This document shows, one piece after another, positions 42,285 through 51,543 of a stretch of DNA of 64,000 bases. The notes beneath the pieces were generated by a model. That model was not told the DNA's origin. It made no database searches and saw nothing but the letters and a program-made list of their open reading frames with translations. The stretch comes from Maribacter algarum (ex Zhang et al. 2020) (GTDB lineage: Bacteria > Bacteroidota > Bacteroidia > Flavobacteriales > Flavobacteriaceae). How positions within the stretch are numbered: position 1 is the stretch's first letter; each line of letters starts with the position of its first letter. A program made the position numbers and the translations under genes. The stretch spans positions 538,507-602,506 of the forward strand of contig NZ_VATY01000003.1 in the NCBI RefSeq assembly GCF_005885635.1. The letters are read 5' to 3'.

Positions 42285-44909
42285 ATGAGGACCCTTTTGC
42301 CCACTAAAAAAAGTTCTGCTAAAATAAGCTTATTATTGATAGCCTTGGCAATCACCTCTTGCAACTCCTTGAAAAGGGTTGATGATGATGAGCTGTTGAT
42401 TAAACGCAATACCATTTGGGCAGACAGCATAAAAGTGGTTAGTGAAGACATTGAAGGTCTCATTATTCAAGAACCAAATAGTGATTTACTAGGGTATCCT
42501 TTGCGATTGAATCTCTATAATTTAGCAAAACCTAATCCAGATTCTTCATATCAAAATTGGCTTCTAAAAAAACCTAAAAGAAAACAACGATTAACAAATT
42601 TCTTATCTGAAAAACAAGTCAATCGTTTAGGTGAATCCTTTATGGTAAAAGGATTAAGTGAATGGCTAAAAAAGATTGGTGAAGCACCTGCAATTTTAGA
42701 TACTACCCTAACCAGAAAAACACTGGAACGCCTAAAGGCCTATTACAACACAAAGGGGTATTTCAATAATACCACCAATTACGATATTGATTTTTTAAAG
42801 CGGAAACAAAGAGTCGAAGTTCATTACAATATAGATTTGGGTGACCCATACATGTTAGATTCTCTAGCGCATAAAATTACTTCTAGCGCCATTGATTCAA
42901 TTTACAATTTGGTAAAAGCGGACTCCGAGGTGAAACCGGGTCAGCAATTTGACCTAGATAATTTTAATAAGGAACGTGAGCGTTTAAACAGAATTTTTAG
43001 AAATCGAGGGGTGTATGATTTTCAAGAAAGCTCTATCAAATTTGACGTCATTGCAGATACTGCCCAAGTTGGAAATGACACTAAAATGGATATTGCACTC
43101 AAAATCGACGACCTAAAAAAAAGAGATGAAAGTTCGGTAACCACTCAAGAGTACAAGGTCTTTAAATTTGATAAAATCAATGTATATACCGATTACCTTT
43201 CTGATGATAGTGAGGGGGAACTTAAATTTGAACGATTTGGTGACTACACTATTTACTATAGAGACAAGTTACGCTTCAAACCAAAAACGCTAACCAATGC
43301 TATTTTCTTTAAAAAAGACAGTTTGTACCGCGATATAGATCGCATTCGAACACTTCGGCAAATGACAAGTTTGAATGTTTTCAAGTACCCCAGCTTAACT
43401 TTTGTAGAGGACAGTACAAGAACCTATTTAACCAGCAACATATACTTAGCTACCAAACCTAAATATACATTTGCTCCAAATTTAGAAGTTACTACTTCAA
43501 ACCGCCGAAAAATAGGCATAGGGGTCGGACTTTCCCTTTTAATCAGAAACGTATTCAAAGGTGCAGAAAATCTAAGCTTATCAGGTTATGGCACTTTTGG
43601 ATTATTGAGTGGAGATGTAGTTGAAAACTCATTTTCAGAAATAGGCGCTGATGCTAATTTAAGCTTTCCAAGAATTTGGTTTCCGATAATTAACACAGAC
43701 AAAATAATACCGAACTACATGTTACCCCAAACGAATTTGTCTTTGGGTACCAGCTTTCAAAAAAACATTGGTTTGGATAAACAAACCTTTAATACCATTT
43801 TAGGGTACAATTGGACACCTACCGAATTCAAAAAGAACAATTTTGAACTTCTGAATATTCAATTTGTCAACAACAAAAACACAGACCGGTTTTTTGAACA
43901 ATATAACAATACCTACAATCGCCTAAATCAAATTGCCAACCAAAGAAGAGCTCTGGTGAATCCTGCTTATTTTGATTCCAATGACGATTTAACTACTCCT
44001 GTTGATGTTGTAAATCCGGAGGACGCAGGAACAACTGGGTTCATCCGGGATGTTTTACAAGGAACAATTCCTGTAGGAACAGGAGATGATGAATTTAGTC
44101 AACAAAATTTCAATGATGTTAAAAGTATTTCAGAAAGAGAAGTTAGGTTGACTGAAAACAACCTCATTTTTTCGAGCAATTATACCTTTAACACGACAAA
44201 TAGAACCGGAGTAACCGATAACAGTTTTTCACAGTTTAGGTTTAAAATTGAAAGTGCAGGAAATTTTCTTTCAGCCCTATCTTATATTATTCCTTTTGAC
44301 CAAGAAGACAATGGTCTTTTGGAGGAAGACAATGACCTTTTAGTCTTTGATGTACCCTATTCTCAGTATGTAAAAACAGAATTTGATTATGTCAAATATT
44401 GGGACCTTTCTAAGTCCAATGTCTTGGCCTTTCGTAGTTTCTTAGGTATTGCCATACCCTTTGGGAATTCAGATAACATTCCTTTTGTTCGAAGTTATTT
44501 TGCTGGTGGTGCGAATGATAATCGCGCTTGGCGACCCTACGAGTTGGGTCCTGGAAGAACAAATGCAGCTAACGATTTTAATGAGGCCAATCTAAAACTT
44601 GCTTTAAATTTGGAATATCGTTTTCCGATTGCTGGAAATTTCAAGGGAGCCCTTTTCGCTGATGCAGGCAATATCTGGAATGTTTTAGACAACGTTGACG
44701 ATCCCGAAGCCACATTTAATGGAATAGAATCTTTAAAAGATATAGCTTTGGGTACAGGGTTCGGCATTCGCTATGACTTCACATATTTTGTAGTTCGTGG
44801 TGATTTGGCATTTAAAACATACAACCCTGGGTTGGCATCCTCAAGAAGATGGTTCAATGATTCTGATTTTGCTCCCATCTTACAAGTTGGTATCAACTAT
44901 CCTTTTTAG
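42285..44909 (+). CDS. tamL: TamL, lipidated BamA/TamA-family outer membrane protein
   Basis: Encodes 874 residues from the ATG at 42285; a TTG at 42231 is upstream of the likely promoter. A lipobox (ALAITSC) precedes Cys27, matching the lipoprotein form TamL of Bacteroidota. POTRA-like domains follow (LERLKAYYNTKGYFNNTTNY, YDFQESSIKFDVIADTAQVG), and the C-terminal half is a 16-strand Omp85 barrel with a loop-6-like FVRSYFAGGANDNRAWRPYE and a final VGINYPF ending in Phe. TamL with TamB aids assembly or lipid traffic at the outer membrane. Followed after 43 bases by an MG2-domain protein. Confidence 0.9.
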   Translation: MRTLLPTKKSSAKISLLLIALAITSCNSLKRVDDDELLIKRNTIWADSIKVVSEDIEGLIIQEPNSDLLGYPLRLNLYNLAKPNPDSSYQNWLLKKPKRKQRLTNFLSEKQVNRLGESFMVKGLSEWLKKIGEAPAILDTTLTRKTLERLKAYYNTKGYFNNTTNYDIDFLKRKQRVEVHYNIDLGDPYMLDSLAHKITSSAIDSIYNLVKADSEVKPGQQFDLDNFNKERERLNRIFRNRGVYDFQESSIKFDVIADTAQVGNDTKMDIALKIDDLKKRDESSVTTQEYKVFKFDKINVYTDYLSDDSEGELKFERFGDYTIYYRDKLRFKPKTLTNAIFFKKDSLYRDIDRIRTLRQMTSLNVFKYPSLTFVEDSTRTYLTSNIYLATKPKYTFAPNLEVTTSNRRKIGIGVGLSLLIRNVFKGAENLSLSGYGTFGLLSGDVVENSFSEIGADANLSFPRIWFPIINTDKIIPNYMLPQTNLSLGTSFQKNIGLDKQTFNTILGYNWTPTEFKKNNFELLNIQFVNNKNTDRFFEQYNNTYNRLNQIANQRRALVNPAYFDSNDDLTTPVDVVNPEDAGTTGFIRDVLQGTIPVGTGDDEFSQQNFNDVKSISEREVRLTENNLIFSSNYTFNTTNRTGVTDNSFSQFRFKIESAGNFLSALSYIIPFDQEDNGLLEEDNDLLVFDVPYSQYVKTEFDYVKYWDLSKSNVLAFRSFLGIAIPFGNSDNIPFVRSYFAGGANDNRAWRPYELGPGRTNAANDFNEANLKLALNLEYRFPIAGNFKGALFADAGNIWNVLDNVDDPEATFNGIESLKDIALGTGFGIRYDFTYFVVRGDLAFKTYNPGLASSRRWFNDSDFAPILQVGINYPF

Positions 44910-44952
44910 TATTTTAAAGGTATAATCGATATCTTATCAAAGAAATTAATAG

Positions 44953-47328
44953 ATGAAACTTACATGGGTTGCCTTGTTATTTTTCTTTTCATTTGCGGTG
45001 GCAGCTCAACAAAGCCTGAGCGAAAATTTCAGGGTTCTAAATAAAAGCTCGATTCTAAAAGAAAAGGTTTTTATCCACACCAATAAAACTTCATATTTTC
45101 AAGACGATACTATTTGGTTCAAGGCGTATGTTGCGGATACAATTAATCATCCCTCAATTCAAACTACCAAATTATATGTAAACCTATTAGACCACCAAGG
45201 ATTGGCAATTTATTCAAAGACTGTCTTAATTGAAGAAGGTATAGGTCTAGGGCAATTTGAATTAAATAACGCCGTAGGTGAAGGCGTTTATTACATTCAA
45301 GGGTATACTAATTATATGAGAAATTTTGGAGATGACTATTATTACATACAAAAAATACAAGTACTCAAAGACAACTCTAAACAATCCATTGCCCCTATTG
45401 AAAACCAATATGATATTCAAATCTTACCGGAAGGTGGCTACCTCTTGGAAGGTATTGAAAATAGAATTGGAATCAAGGCCCTATTAAATGGTTTTGGTTG
45501 TGATTATGAAGGGCAGATTCGTAATAAATTGAGGAAAACAATTGCTAGTTTCAAAAGTCAGCATTTGGGAATGACTAGATGTACCTTCCAATATAGAGAA
45601 GACGAAAAATATTACGCAGAAGTCGTTTTTAAAGACACTATTTTAACCATTGAAATACCAGTGGCAAAAAGAAAAGGAATTGCCCTTCATCTGGAAAACA
45701 TTGAAAACAATTATGTAGAAGTTTATTTAAAAACCAATGAAAGAACTCTTAATAGTAAAGATCTTTCAAACTACAGTCTTTTGTTTCGTCAAGACGATAG
45801 GGTTTCAGATTTGTTTTCCCTAACAAGATTCGATTCGTTGACAGGAAGAATCCAAATGAAAAAAGACCTATTTTTTGATGGCGTAAATACAGTAACCTTG
45901 TTCAAAGAAAAAAAACCTATTGCCGAACGTAAATTCTTTGTTGAACTAAAAGAAAAAAGGACTGATGTTCTGATAACGCCAATAAGTCAAGAAAATGATT
46001 CTTTAGCTTACAAACTTAACCTCCGTGGCGGAAGAGAATTACCAAAGGCAAACCTGAGTATTTCGATATTCTCTCCAAATTCCCTTCGCAATGAAGAACA
46101 GAATATAAAAACCGCCTTTCTACTGACCCCATTCTTAAAAGGATACATCGAAAAACCTTCGTATTACTTTAATTCGGAAAACAAAAAAAGAAAAGAACAT
46201 CTAGATTTATTACTCCTAACTCAAGGATGGACTCAATACAGCCTTCCCGAGAAAATATCAAAACTCAAATCGAAACCCTTATATAAATTTGAATATGGTT
46301 TTGATTTAAGAGGCAAAATAGAATCGTCGGTCAAATACGATTCCATTGCGTTGATTCGTGACAATTTTCAAATTATTGACAAGGTAGCCTTGAAAAATGA
46401 CCTTAGTTTTAATTTCAACAACCTTTTACTATTTAAAAAAGATACGACCAAGCTTGCTTTTATCGATAATGCAGGTAAAATAATAAAGCCGGGAAGAATA
46501 AAATATGATAGCCTTGAGAAGCCAAAAATACCGCTTGAAAAAAAACACCCGAATGTAAAAAACAATACTCTGGTAAAACCTAAGGAACTTAATCCTAGTC
46601 CAGATATACCTGAGACAATTATACCCTCTAATGGTACCATAGTGCTCGACGAGGCGATTATTACTGAAAAAAAGCGTAGTGAAAGCTACTTAAGAAGGAG
46701 AAAATTGATTGAAAAATACAAGCCATTGGTTCGGGATATTGGTAAATATAGAGAGGTGCGTATTCGAGAAGTCTTCCAAAATTATGAACATGATTTGATT
46801 TCTTTTTTACAAGCTAACGGGGCCCGTCTAAATGAGACTAACCCTTTAGACCCTTACTTAGAAGCGCCCAATAAGAAAGAAGCTCTTTTGTTGATAGATG
46901 GTCGATTATTTTATCCTGATGAATTGACCTCATTGAGCTTATCAATGAAAAATGTTGCCCACGTCATGGTAACAGACTCTCCAACAATGATTGAGGGCAA
47001 ATTAGAGGGTAGATTATATGGAACTACTGTTTACCAGGTTTTCACAACTAAGGGTTACCAAAAAAATATCGAAGAACTTTTTGATAAATTCGTGATTGAA
47101 AATGGTTATGACCATCCCAAAAAGTATTATACACCGTTGAATGAAATCCATCAATCGAGATTTCCAAATATGTTTGAAGTTGATTGGAAACCATCCATTA
47201 AAATTGATGATAAGGGAGAAGTCGATTTTAAAATACCCAAGAAATACAAGAATAGAAAGTTAATTTTTTCAATTCAAGGTTTTTCAGAAAAAGGACATTT
47301 AATATCTGAAACAATATCAATCGAATAA
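44953..47328 (+). CDS. MG2 (alpha-2-macroglobulin-like) domain exported protein with plug-like region
   Basis: Encodes 791 residues with a signal peptide (MKLTWVALLFFFSFAVAAQQ). The MG2 domain at about 30-130 shows EKVFIHTNKTSYFQDDTIWF, then KLYVNLLDHQG and VYYIQGYTNYMRNFG. A middle beta-rich part contains ILPEGGYLLEGIENRIGIKA, another sandwich domain. The region near 575-720 (TIVLDEAIITEKK, LLIDGRLFYPDEL, GTTVYQVFTTKGY) resembles a TonB-receptor plug domain, but no barrel follows. Such proteins are common in Bacteroidota next to outer membrane assembly or secretion genes; the role is unknown. The gene ends before fbaA with its own promoter. Confidence 0.75.
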   Translation: MKLTWVALLFFFSFAVAAQQSLSENFRVLNKSSILKEKVFIHTNKTSYFQDDTIWFKAYVADTINHPSIQTTKLYVNLLDHQGLAIYSKTVLIEEGIGLGQFELNNAVGEGVYYIQGYTNYMRNFGDDYYYIQKIQVLKDNSKQSIAPIENQYDIQILPEGGYLLEGIENRIGIKALLNGFGCDYEGQIRNKLRKTIASFKSQHLGMTRCTFQYREDEKYYAEVVFKDTILTIEIPVAKRKGIALHLENIENNYVEVYLKTNERTLNSKDLSNYSLLFRQDDRVSDLFSLTRFDSLTGRIQMKKDLFFDGVNTVTLFKEKKPIAERKFFVELKEKRTDVLITPISQENDSLAYKLNLRGGRELPKANLSISIFSPNSLRNEEQNIKTAFLLTPFLKGYIEKPSYYFNSENKKRKEHLDLLLLTQGWTQYSLPEKISKLKSKPLYKFEYGFDLRGKIESSVKYDSIALIRDNFQIIDKVALKNDLSFNFNNLLLFKKDTTKLAFIDNAGKIIKPGRIKYDSLEKPKIPLEKKHPNVKNNTLVKPKELNPSPDIPETIIPSNGTIVLDEAIITEKKRSESYLRRRKLIEKYKPLVRDIGKYREVRIREVFQNYEHDLISFLQANGARLNETNPLDPYLEAPNKKEALLLIDGRLFYPDELTSLSLSMKNVAHVMVTDSPTMIEGKLEGRLYGTTVYQVFTTKGYQKNIEELFDKFVIENGYDHPKKYYTPLNEIHQSRFPNMFEVDWKPSIKIDDKGEVDFKIPKKYKNRKLIFSIQGFSEKGHLISETISIE

Positions 47329-47372
47329 GTTGTTTTTTTGAATTCAACTTTTTTAAGCCTTGTTTATTTTCT

Positions 47373-47380
47373 TACTTTTG
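47373..47380 (+). promoter_or_regulatory. Probable -7 box of fbaA
   Basis: TACTTTTG lies 38 bases before the ATG at 47419. A standard-spaced -33 TTG is absent. Confidence 0.45.
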
Positions 47381-47418
47381 CTCCCCAATTAAAACGTTCA
47401 AACAAACGATAAAAAATT

Positions 47419-48486
47419 ATGGGTCATAATATAAAACCAGGAGTTGCAACAGGTGATGAAGTTCAAGAGATTTTCAACTATGCTAAAGAAAAGGGCTTTG
47501 CTCTACCTGCGGTAAATGTAATCGGTTCAGATACCATTAATGGAGTACTGGAAACTGCTGCTGCTTTGAATGCACCAGTGATTATTCAATTTTCGAATGG
47601 AGGCGCACAATTCAATGCAGGTAAAGGTCTATCCAATGAAAACCAAAATGCAGCCATTCAGGGCGCTGTTGCAGGAGCAAAACACGTACATCAACTAGCT
47701 GAAGCTTATGGTGCAACGGTAATTTTACATACAGATCACTGCGCTAAAAAACTCCTTCCTTGGATTGACGGACTACTAGATGCTAGTGAAAAATACTTTG
47801 TCGAGACTGGTAAGTCGTTATTTAGCTCTCACATGATTGACCTATCTGAAGAGCCTATTGAGGAGAACATCGAAATCTGTAAGTCGTATTTAGAAAGAAT
47901 GGCAAAGATGAATATGACCCTTGAAATCGAACTGGGAATTACTGGCGGTGAGGAAGACGGAGTTGACAATTCTGATGTTGATGATTCAAAATTGTATACG
48001 CAACCAGAAGAAGTAGCTTATGCATATGAGGAACTTTCAAAGGTAAGCCCGAGATTTACGGTTGCCGCCGCTTTTGGTAATGTTCACGGAGTTTACAAAC
48101 CTGGAAACGTAAAATTGACACCTAAAATTTTGAAAAACTCACAAGAGTATGTTTCAGAAAAATACGGCGTAGAGCATAACCATATTGATTTTGTTTTTCA
48201 TGGTGGTTCTGGTTCTACAGTTGAAGAAATTCGCGAAGGTATTAGCTACGGAGTAATCAAAATGAACATTGATACTGATTTACAATATGCTTTTCTTGCA
48301 GGAGTTAGAGATTATATCCAAGACAACAAAGATTATTTACAGTCACAGATAGGAAATCCTGAGGGTGCGGATGAGCCTAACAAGAAAAAATACGACCCAA
48401 GGGTTTGGTTACGTGAAGGTGAAAAGTCATTTATTGACCGTCTGAAAAAAGCCTTCGAAGACTTAAACAATGTAAATACGCTTTAA
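47419..48486 (+). CDS. fbaA: Class II fructose-bisphosphate aldolase
   Basis: Encodes 355 residues. The class II zinc aldolase cleaves fructose 1,6-bisphosphate. Zinc and catalytic residues are visible: VILHTDHCAKK, LEIELGITGGEEDG, FGNVHGVYKPGN and FVFHGGSGSTVEEI, plus the phosphate-binding KMNIDTDLQYAF. The length and the GGEEDGVDN insertion fit the E. coli FbaA type (class IIA). It is followed 36 bases later by accD. Confidence 0.96.
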   Translation: MGHNIKPGVATGDEVQEIFNYAKEKGFALPAVNVIGSDTINGVLETAAALNAPVIIQFSNGGAQFNAGKGLSNENQNAAIQGAVAGAKHVHQLAEAYGATVILHTDHCAKKLLPWIDGLLDASEKYFVETGKSLFSSHMIDLSEEPIEENIEICKSYLERMAKMNMTLEIELGITGGEEDGVDNSDVDDSKLYTQPEEVAYAYEELSKVSPRFTVAAAFGNVHGVYKPGNVKLTPKILKNSQEYVSEKYGVEHNHIDFVFHGGSGSTVEEIREGISYGVIKMNIDTDLQYAFLAGVRDYIQDNKDYLQSQIGNPEGADEPNKKKYDPRVWLREGEKSFIDRLKKAFEDLNNVNTL

Positions 48487-48522
48487 TTTTTTTGTAAATT
48501 TCCAAATCTAAATTGAGCAGAT

Positions 48523-49389
48523 ATGTCAGCATGGTTTAAGCGAAAAGAGAAAGGAATACAAACAGCGACCGAAGAAAAGAAAGACACGCCGAAAGGTCTT
48601 TGGTACAAATCACCTACCGGAAAGATTGTAGAATCTGAAGATTTAGCAAAAAACTTTTACGTTAGTCCAGAGGATGATTACCATGTTCGTATTGGCAGCA
48701 AGGAATATTTCGAAATTCTTTTTGACGACAATAAATTCAAAGAACTTGATGCAAAGTTGACATCAAAGGACCCACTGAAATTTGAGGATACCAAAAAATA
48801 TGATGACAGACTAAAAGCCGCGCAAAAGAAAACCGGACTTAAAGACGCCGTTAGGACCGGATTCGGAAAATCACAGGGAAAAGATATTGTTATCTCTTGT
48901 ATGGATTTTAACTTCATAGGAGGTTCAATGGGAAGTGTTGTTGGAGAAAAAATTGCTCGTGGTATTGATCACGCCATCAAAAAGAAGGTTCCATTTGTAA
49001 TGATTTCTAAATCAGGAGGGGCACGAATGATGGAAGCAGCATTGTCTCTAATGCAATTAGCAAAAACATCAGCAAAACTAGCGCAACTAGCGGAAGCAAA
49101 ACTTCCATATATTTCACTTTGCACAGATCCAACTACTGGTGGAACAACTGCTTCCTATGCCATGTTGGGTGATATTAATATTGCTGAACCAGGTGCCTTG
49201 ATAGGCTTTGCCGGACCCCGAATTGTAAAAGACACTACAGGAAAAGACCTTCCAGAAGGTTTTCAATCTTCGGAATTCTTGAAAGAACATGGTTTCTTAG
49301 ATTTCATATCGCATCGTCGAGATTTGAAAAAGAAAATCAACTTGTATATCGATTTGATTCAAAATAATCCGGTTCGTTCGGCTAGCTAG
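48523..49389 (+). CDS. accD: Acetyl-CoA carboxylase carboxyltransferase subunit beta
   Basis: Encodes 288 residues, the carboxyltransferase beta subunit used to make malonyl-CoA for fatty acid synthesis. Core motifs are [57 protein letters not shown] and [13 protein letters not shown]. The N-terminal zinc ribbon found in E. coli AccD (two CxxC pairs) is degenerate: the aligned stretches read WYKSPTGK and YVSPEDDYH with no Cys. This loss is probably usual in the group. No accA lies beside it. Confidence 0.94.
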   Translation: MSAWFKRKEKGIQTATEEKKDTPKGLWYKSPTGKIVESEDLAKNFYVSPEDDYHVRIGSKEYFEILFDDNKFKELDAKLTSKDPLKFEDTKKYDDRLKAAQKKTGLKDAVRTGFGKSQGKDIVISCMDFNFIGGSMGSVVGEKIARGIDHAIKKKVPFVMISKSGGARMMEAALSLMQLAKTSAKLAQLAEAKLPYISLCTDPTTGGTTASYAMLGDINIAEPGALIGFAGPRIVKDTTGKDLPEGFQSSEFLKEHGFLDFISHRRDLKKKINLYIDLIQNNPVRSAS

Positions 49390-49410
49390 CATATTCGTAT
49401 TGAAAATATT

Positions 49411-49453
49411 TTTAATCGCTACTTGTAATGAATTGTTGCAAGTAGCGATTAAA
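49411..49453 (+). terminator. Strong hairpin after accD
   Basis: Fifteen-base arms (TTTAATCGCTACTTG / CAAGTAGCGATTAAA) pair perfectly around a 13-base loop, 21 bases after the accD stop. The following run is mixed A/T (TATTTAA), so termination may be moderate. Confidence 0.65.
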
Positions 49454-49473
49454 TATTTAAATAACATACACTT

Positions 49474-49980
49474 ATGAAGCTGTCCATATCTTCTTTCCTA
49501 ATTCTTTTGGTTCTGTGGATGACCTGTTGTTCCTCAACTGATAATACGGTAGACCCAAATTTCGGAATGGAAGAAGAGGAAATGCAAGAGACGACAGAAG
49601 GAGTTGCTGAAGTGACGGATGTTTCCGTCTCGGGTGGCGCCAATCAATATACTTTTAGTGTAACGATTTCAAGTCCTGATTTGGGTTGCAATCAATATAC
49701 CGACTGGTGGGAAGTCATTGATTTAGATGGAAATCTTTTGTACCGAAGAATTCTTGCCCACAGCCATGTCAATGAGCAGCCTTTTACCCGCGCTGGTGGA
49801 CCAGTAGCGATTTCGGAAGACACAGAGGTTTATATCAGAGCCCATATGAATACAACAAGCTACGGAAGCAAAGTTTTTAAAGGTTCCGTTTCCAATGGAT
49901 TCAGTTCTGAGGACTTAGATGTTGAATTTGCCAAAAGTTTAGAAGAAACCGATCCACTCCCTACTGGTTGTGCTTTTTGA
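49474..49980 (+). CDS. Lipoprotein of unknown function
   Basis: Encodes 168 residues. The signal has consecutive Cys in VLWMTCCSS, giving a probable lipid-attached Cys near 18-19. A Glu-rich stretch (MEEEEMQETTEGVAE) is followed by a small beta-rich domain (VSVSGGANQYTFSVTISSPD, CNQYTDWWEVIDLDGNLLYR, VYIRAHMNTTSYGS) and a final TGCAF. No family recognised. It converges on the lipoprotein gene at 50043 over a shared bidirectional terminator. Confidence 0.75.
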   Translation: MKLSISSFLILLVLWMTCCSSTDNTVDPNFGMEEEEMQETTEGVAEVTDVSVSGGANQYTFSVTISSPDLGCNQYTDWWEVIDLDGNLLYRRILAHSHVNEQPFTRAGGPVAISEDTEVYIRAHMNTTSYGSKVFKGSVSNGFSSEDLDVEFAKSLEETDPLPTGCAF

Positions 49981-49990
49981 AAATAAAAAA

Positions 49991-50018
49991 GCTGTTAAAA
50001 AGCGAACTTTTTAACAGC
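49991..50018. terminator. Bidirectional terminator between two convergent lipoprotein genes
   Basis: A 12-bp perfect stem (GCTGTTAAAAAG / CTTTTTAACAGC) with a four-base loop; an A-run on the left serves the minus strand. It lies 10 bases after the plus-strand stop and 24 before the minus-strand stop. Confidence 0.8.
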
Positions 50019-50042
50019 CTTTGCGCTAGATACCATAAGACT

Positions 50043-50909
50043 TTACTTCTTAAAAAAACGTCTCAACTGAATTTCAGTTGATTCACCATCAGGAGAAGTC
50101 AATATACCTACAGAATCACAAGACCCATCTCCAAAATCAACAGTTGCAGTAGAGCCATTTCTTGAAATAGCAAGAACACCACTCACTATGAATCTGCAAG
50201 ACCATTCTCTTCTCAACGGAGATGTAATTTCTTTTTGAAATACATTTCCTAGTTTTCCTGTATAGCTTGCGCTTCCTGTAATAAGGAAAACATTATCTCC
50301 CCAAAAACCAGAGCCGTAACCTTCAATCCACTCGCGGGTTCTGTTAGCACTAAAGTTTGCCGTATCTCCGTCAGGCCAAACTCCATTAAACTGAGATATG
50401 GCATCTGATTGTGGATTACCATTTGCATTGGAACGCATCCGTTCAACAGTCGCATTTCCTTCAACCGCAACACCGTTGTAAGTGAAATTTTCCAAAGAAA
50501 GGTTTAGTGTTTTCGTAGCTATTTCCATATCCTTTAGATAACTCAGATGAATAATTCCACTAAGCACATTGCCATTTCGCAATTCACATCCCTCACCAAA
50601 ATCAATGGTTCTCTCTTTAGAAGTATCGGTAACGACAGTGGTAATTGTAACACATTCGGGTAGATAATCTGATTGATAAAAACTTTTAGAAGTAGCTTGT
50701 ATCTCGTCCACCGCGTACAAGTCTTCTGCAATACTGGTTATCTCATCAGAGATAAGCTCGGCTTCATCACTTGTTTTAAGTTCTGTTGCCGTTATTGGTT
50801 CAGAACTTTCAAGTTCGGAAGTTTCTTCGTTTTTGTTACATGAAATTAATAACGCAATTGACAATAGGGACAAACTTAAAAAGTCCATCTTTGTGAGGCT
50901 TTTTTTCAT
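50043..50909 (-). CDS. Lipoprotein of unknown function
   Basis: Encodes 288 residues. A lipobox (ALLISC) marks it as a lipoprotein. Next comes an acidic, Glu-rich spacer (NKNEETSELESSEPITATEL). The body is beta-rich with VTITTVVTDTSKERTIDFGE, LSGIIHLSYLKDMEIATKTL, a Trp-rich stretch and a final TVDFGDGSCDSVGILTSPDG. Two repeats of a T-V-D/I-D-F-G-x-G pattern suggest an internal duplication. Relatives are common in flavobacteria; the function is unknown. It is divergent from rpsO. Confidence 0.75.
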   Translation of the reverse strand: MKKSLTKMDFLSLSLLSIALLISCNKNEETSELESSEPITATELKTSDEAELISDEITSIAEDLYAVDEIQATSKSFYQSDYLPECVTITTVVTDTSKERTIDFGEGCELRNGNVLSGIIHLSYLKDMEIATKTLNLSLENFTYNGVAVEGNATVERMRSNANGNPQSDAISQFNGVWPDGDTANFSANRTREWIEGYGSGFWGDNVFLITGSASYTGKLGNVFQKEITSPLRREWSCRFIVSGVLAISRNGSTATVDFGDGSCDSVGILTSPDGESTEIQLRRFFKK

Positions 50910-51016
50910 AACAAATTTATTTAAAAGGTTATGGGTTTAAGACGATCGTATCTGAAAAAGGTTTAATTGACAGCTAAAAATCACTATAGGAAGGGTGCTC
51001 ATCGGAAAAATATTTT

Positions 51017-51024
51017 TATCTTTG
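51017..51024 (+). promoter_or_regulatory. Probable -7 box of rpsO
   Basis: TATCTTTG lies 54 bases before the rpsO ATG, leaving room for a short leader. Confidence 0.5.
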
Positions 51025-51078
51025 CAGCCTGATTGAAAATCAGTCAGATACATAATAATCATTTACAATAATATTTGC

Positions 51079-51348
51079 ATGTACTTAACGAAAGAAGTAA
51101 AAGCCGAAATCTTTAAGAAACACGGCGGAAAAGCAGAGAACACAGGTTCTACTGAAGGTCAAATCGCATTGTTTACACACCGTATCAATCACCTGACCGG
51201 GCATCTTAAAAAAAACCATAAAGATTTTAACACAGAACGTTCTTTGGTAAAATTGGTAGGTAAAAGAAGAAGCCTTCTAGATTATATGATGAAAAAAGAT
51301 ATTGTAAAATATCGTGAGCTCATCAAAGAATTAGGTATTAGAAAATAA
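51079..51348 (+). CDS. rpsO: 30S ribosomal protein S15
   Basis: Encodes 89 residues, the exact usual length. S15 binds the central domain of 16S rRNA. Conserved stretches are GSTEGQIALFTHRINHLTGH, LKKNHKDFNTERSLVKLVGK (spanning the RNA-binding loop) and RRSLLDYM. It is followed by a strong terminator and then pnp, the same order as in many bacteria. Confidence 0.98.
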   Translation: MYLTKEVKAEIFKKHGGKAENTGSTEGQIALFTHRINHLTGHLKKNHKDFNTERSLVKLVGKRRSLLDYMMKKDIVKYRELIKELGIRK

Positions 51349-51352
51349 AATG

Positions 51353-51386
51353 GTAGGGGCTGAAAAATTTTCAGCCCCTACTTTTA
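51353..51386 (+). terminator. Terminator between rpsO and pnp
   Basis: A long palindrome (GTAGGGGCTGAAAA / TTTTCAGCCCCTAC) followed by TTTTAT, five bases after the rpsO stop. It separates rpsO from pnp transcription at least in part. Confidence 0.88.
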
Positions 51387-51513
51387 TATAAAGTCCTTAA
51401 CAATTTAAGGCAAAACTAAAAGCTGCACACAGTTTTTCATTGGTCAAGTGCTTTCAGCACACACAACAACACAACCTTCCGGTCTCAACATCCGGATGAC
51501 CATTGTTTAACAG

Positions 51514-51529
51514 TCCGCCCATTGGCGGA
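51514..51529 (+). promoter_or_regulatory. Hairpin in the pnp leader
   Basis: TCCGCC-CATT-GGCGGA forms a 6-bp GC-rich stem with a tetraloop, 14 bases before the pnp ATG. Another small dyad (TCCGG / CCGGA region, 51478-51495) lies upstream. In other bacteria the pnp leader is a target for RNase III and PNPase autoregulation; similar control here is inference. Confidence 0.45.
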
Positions 51530-51543
51530 TACAAATCAATTTT

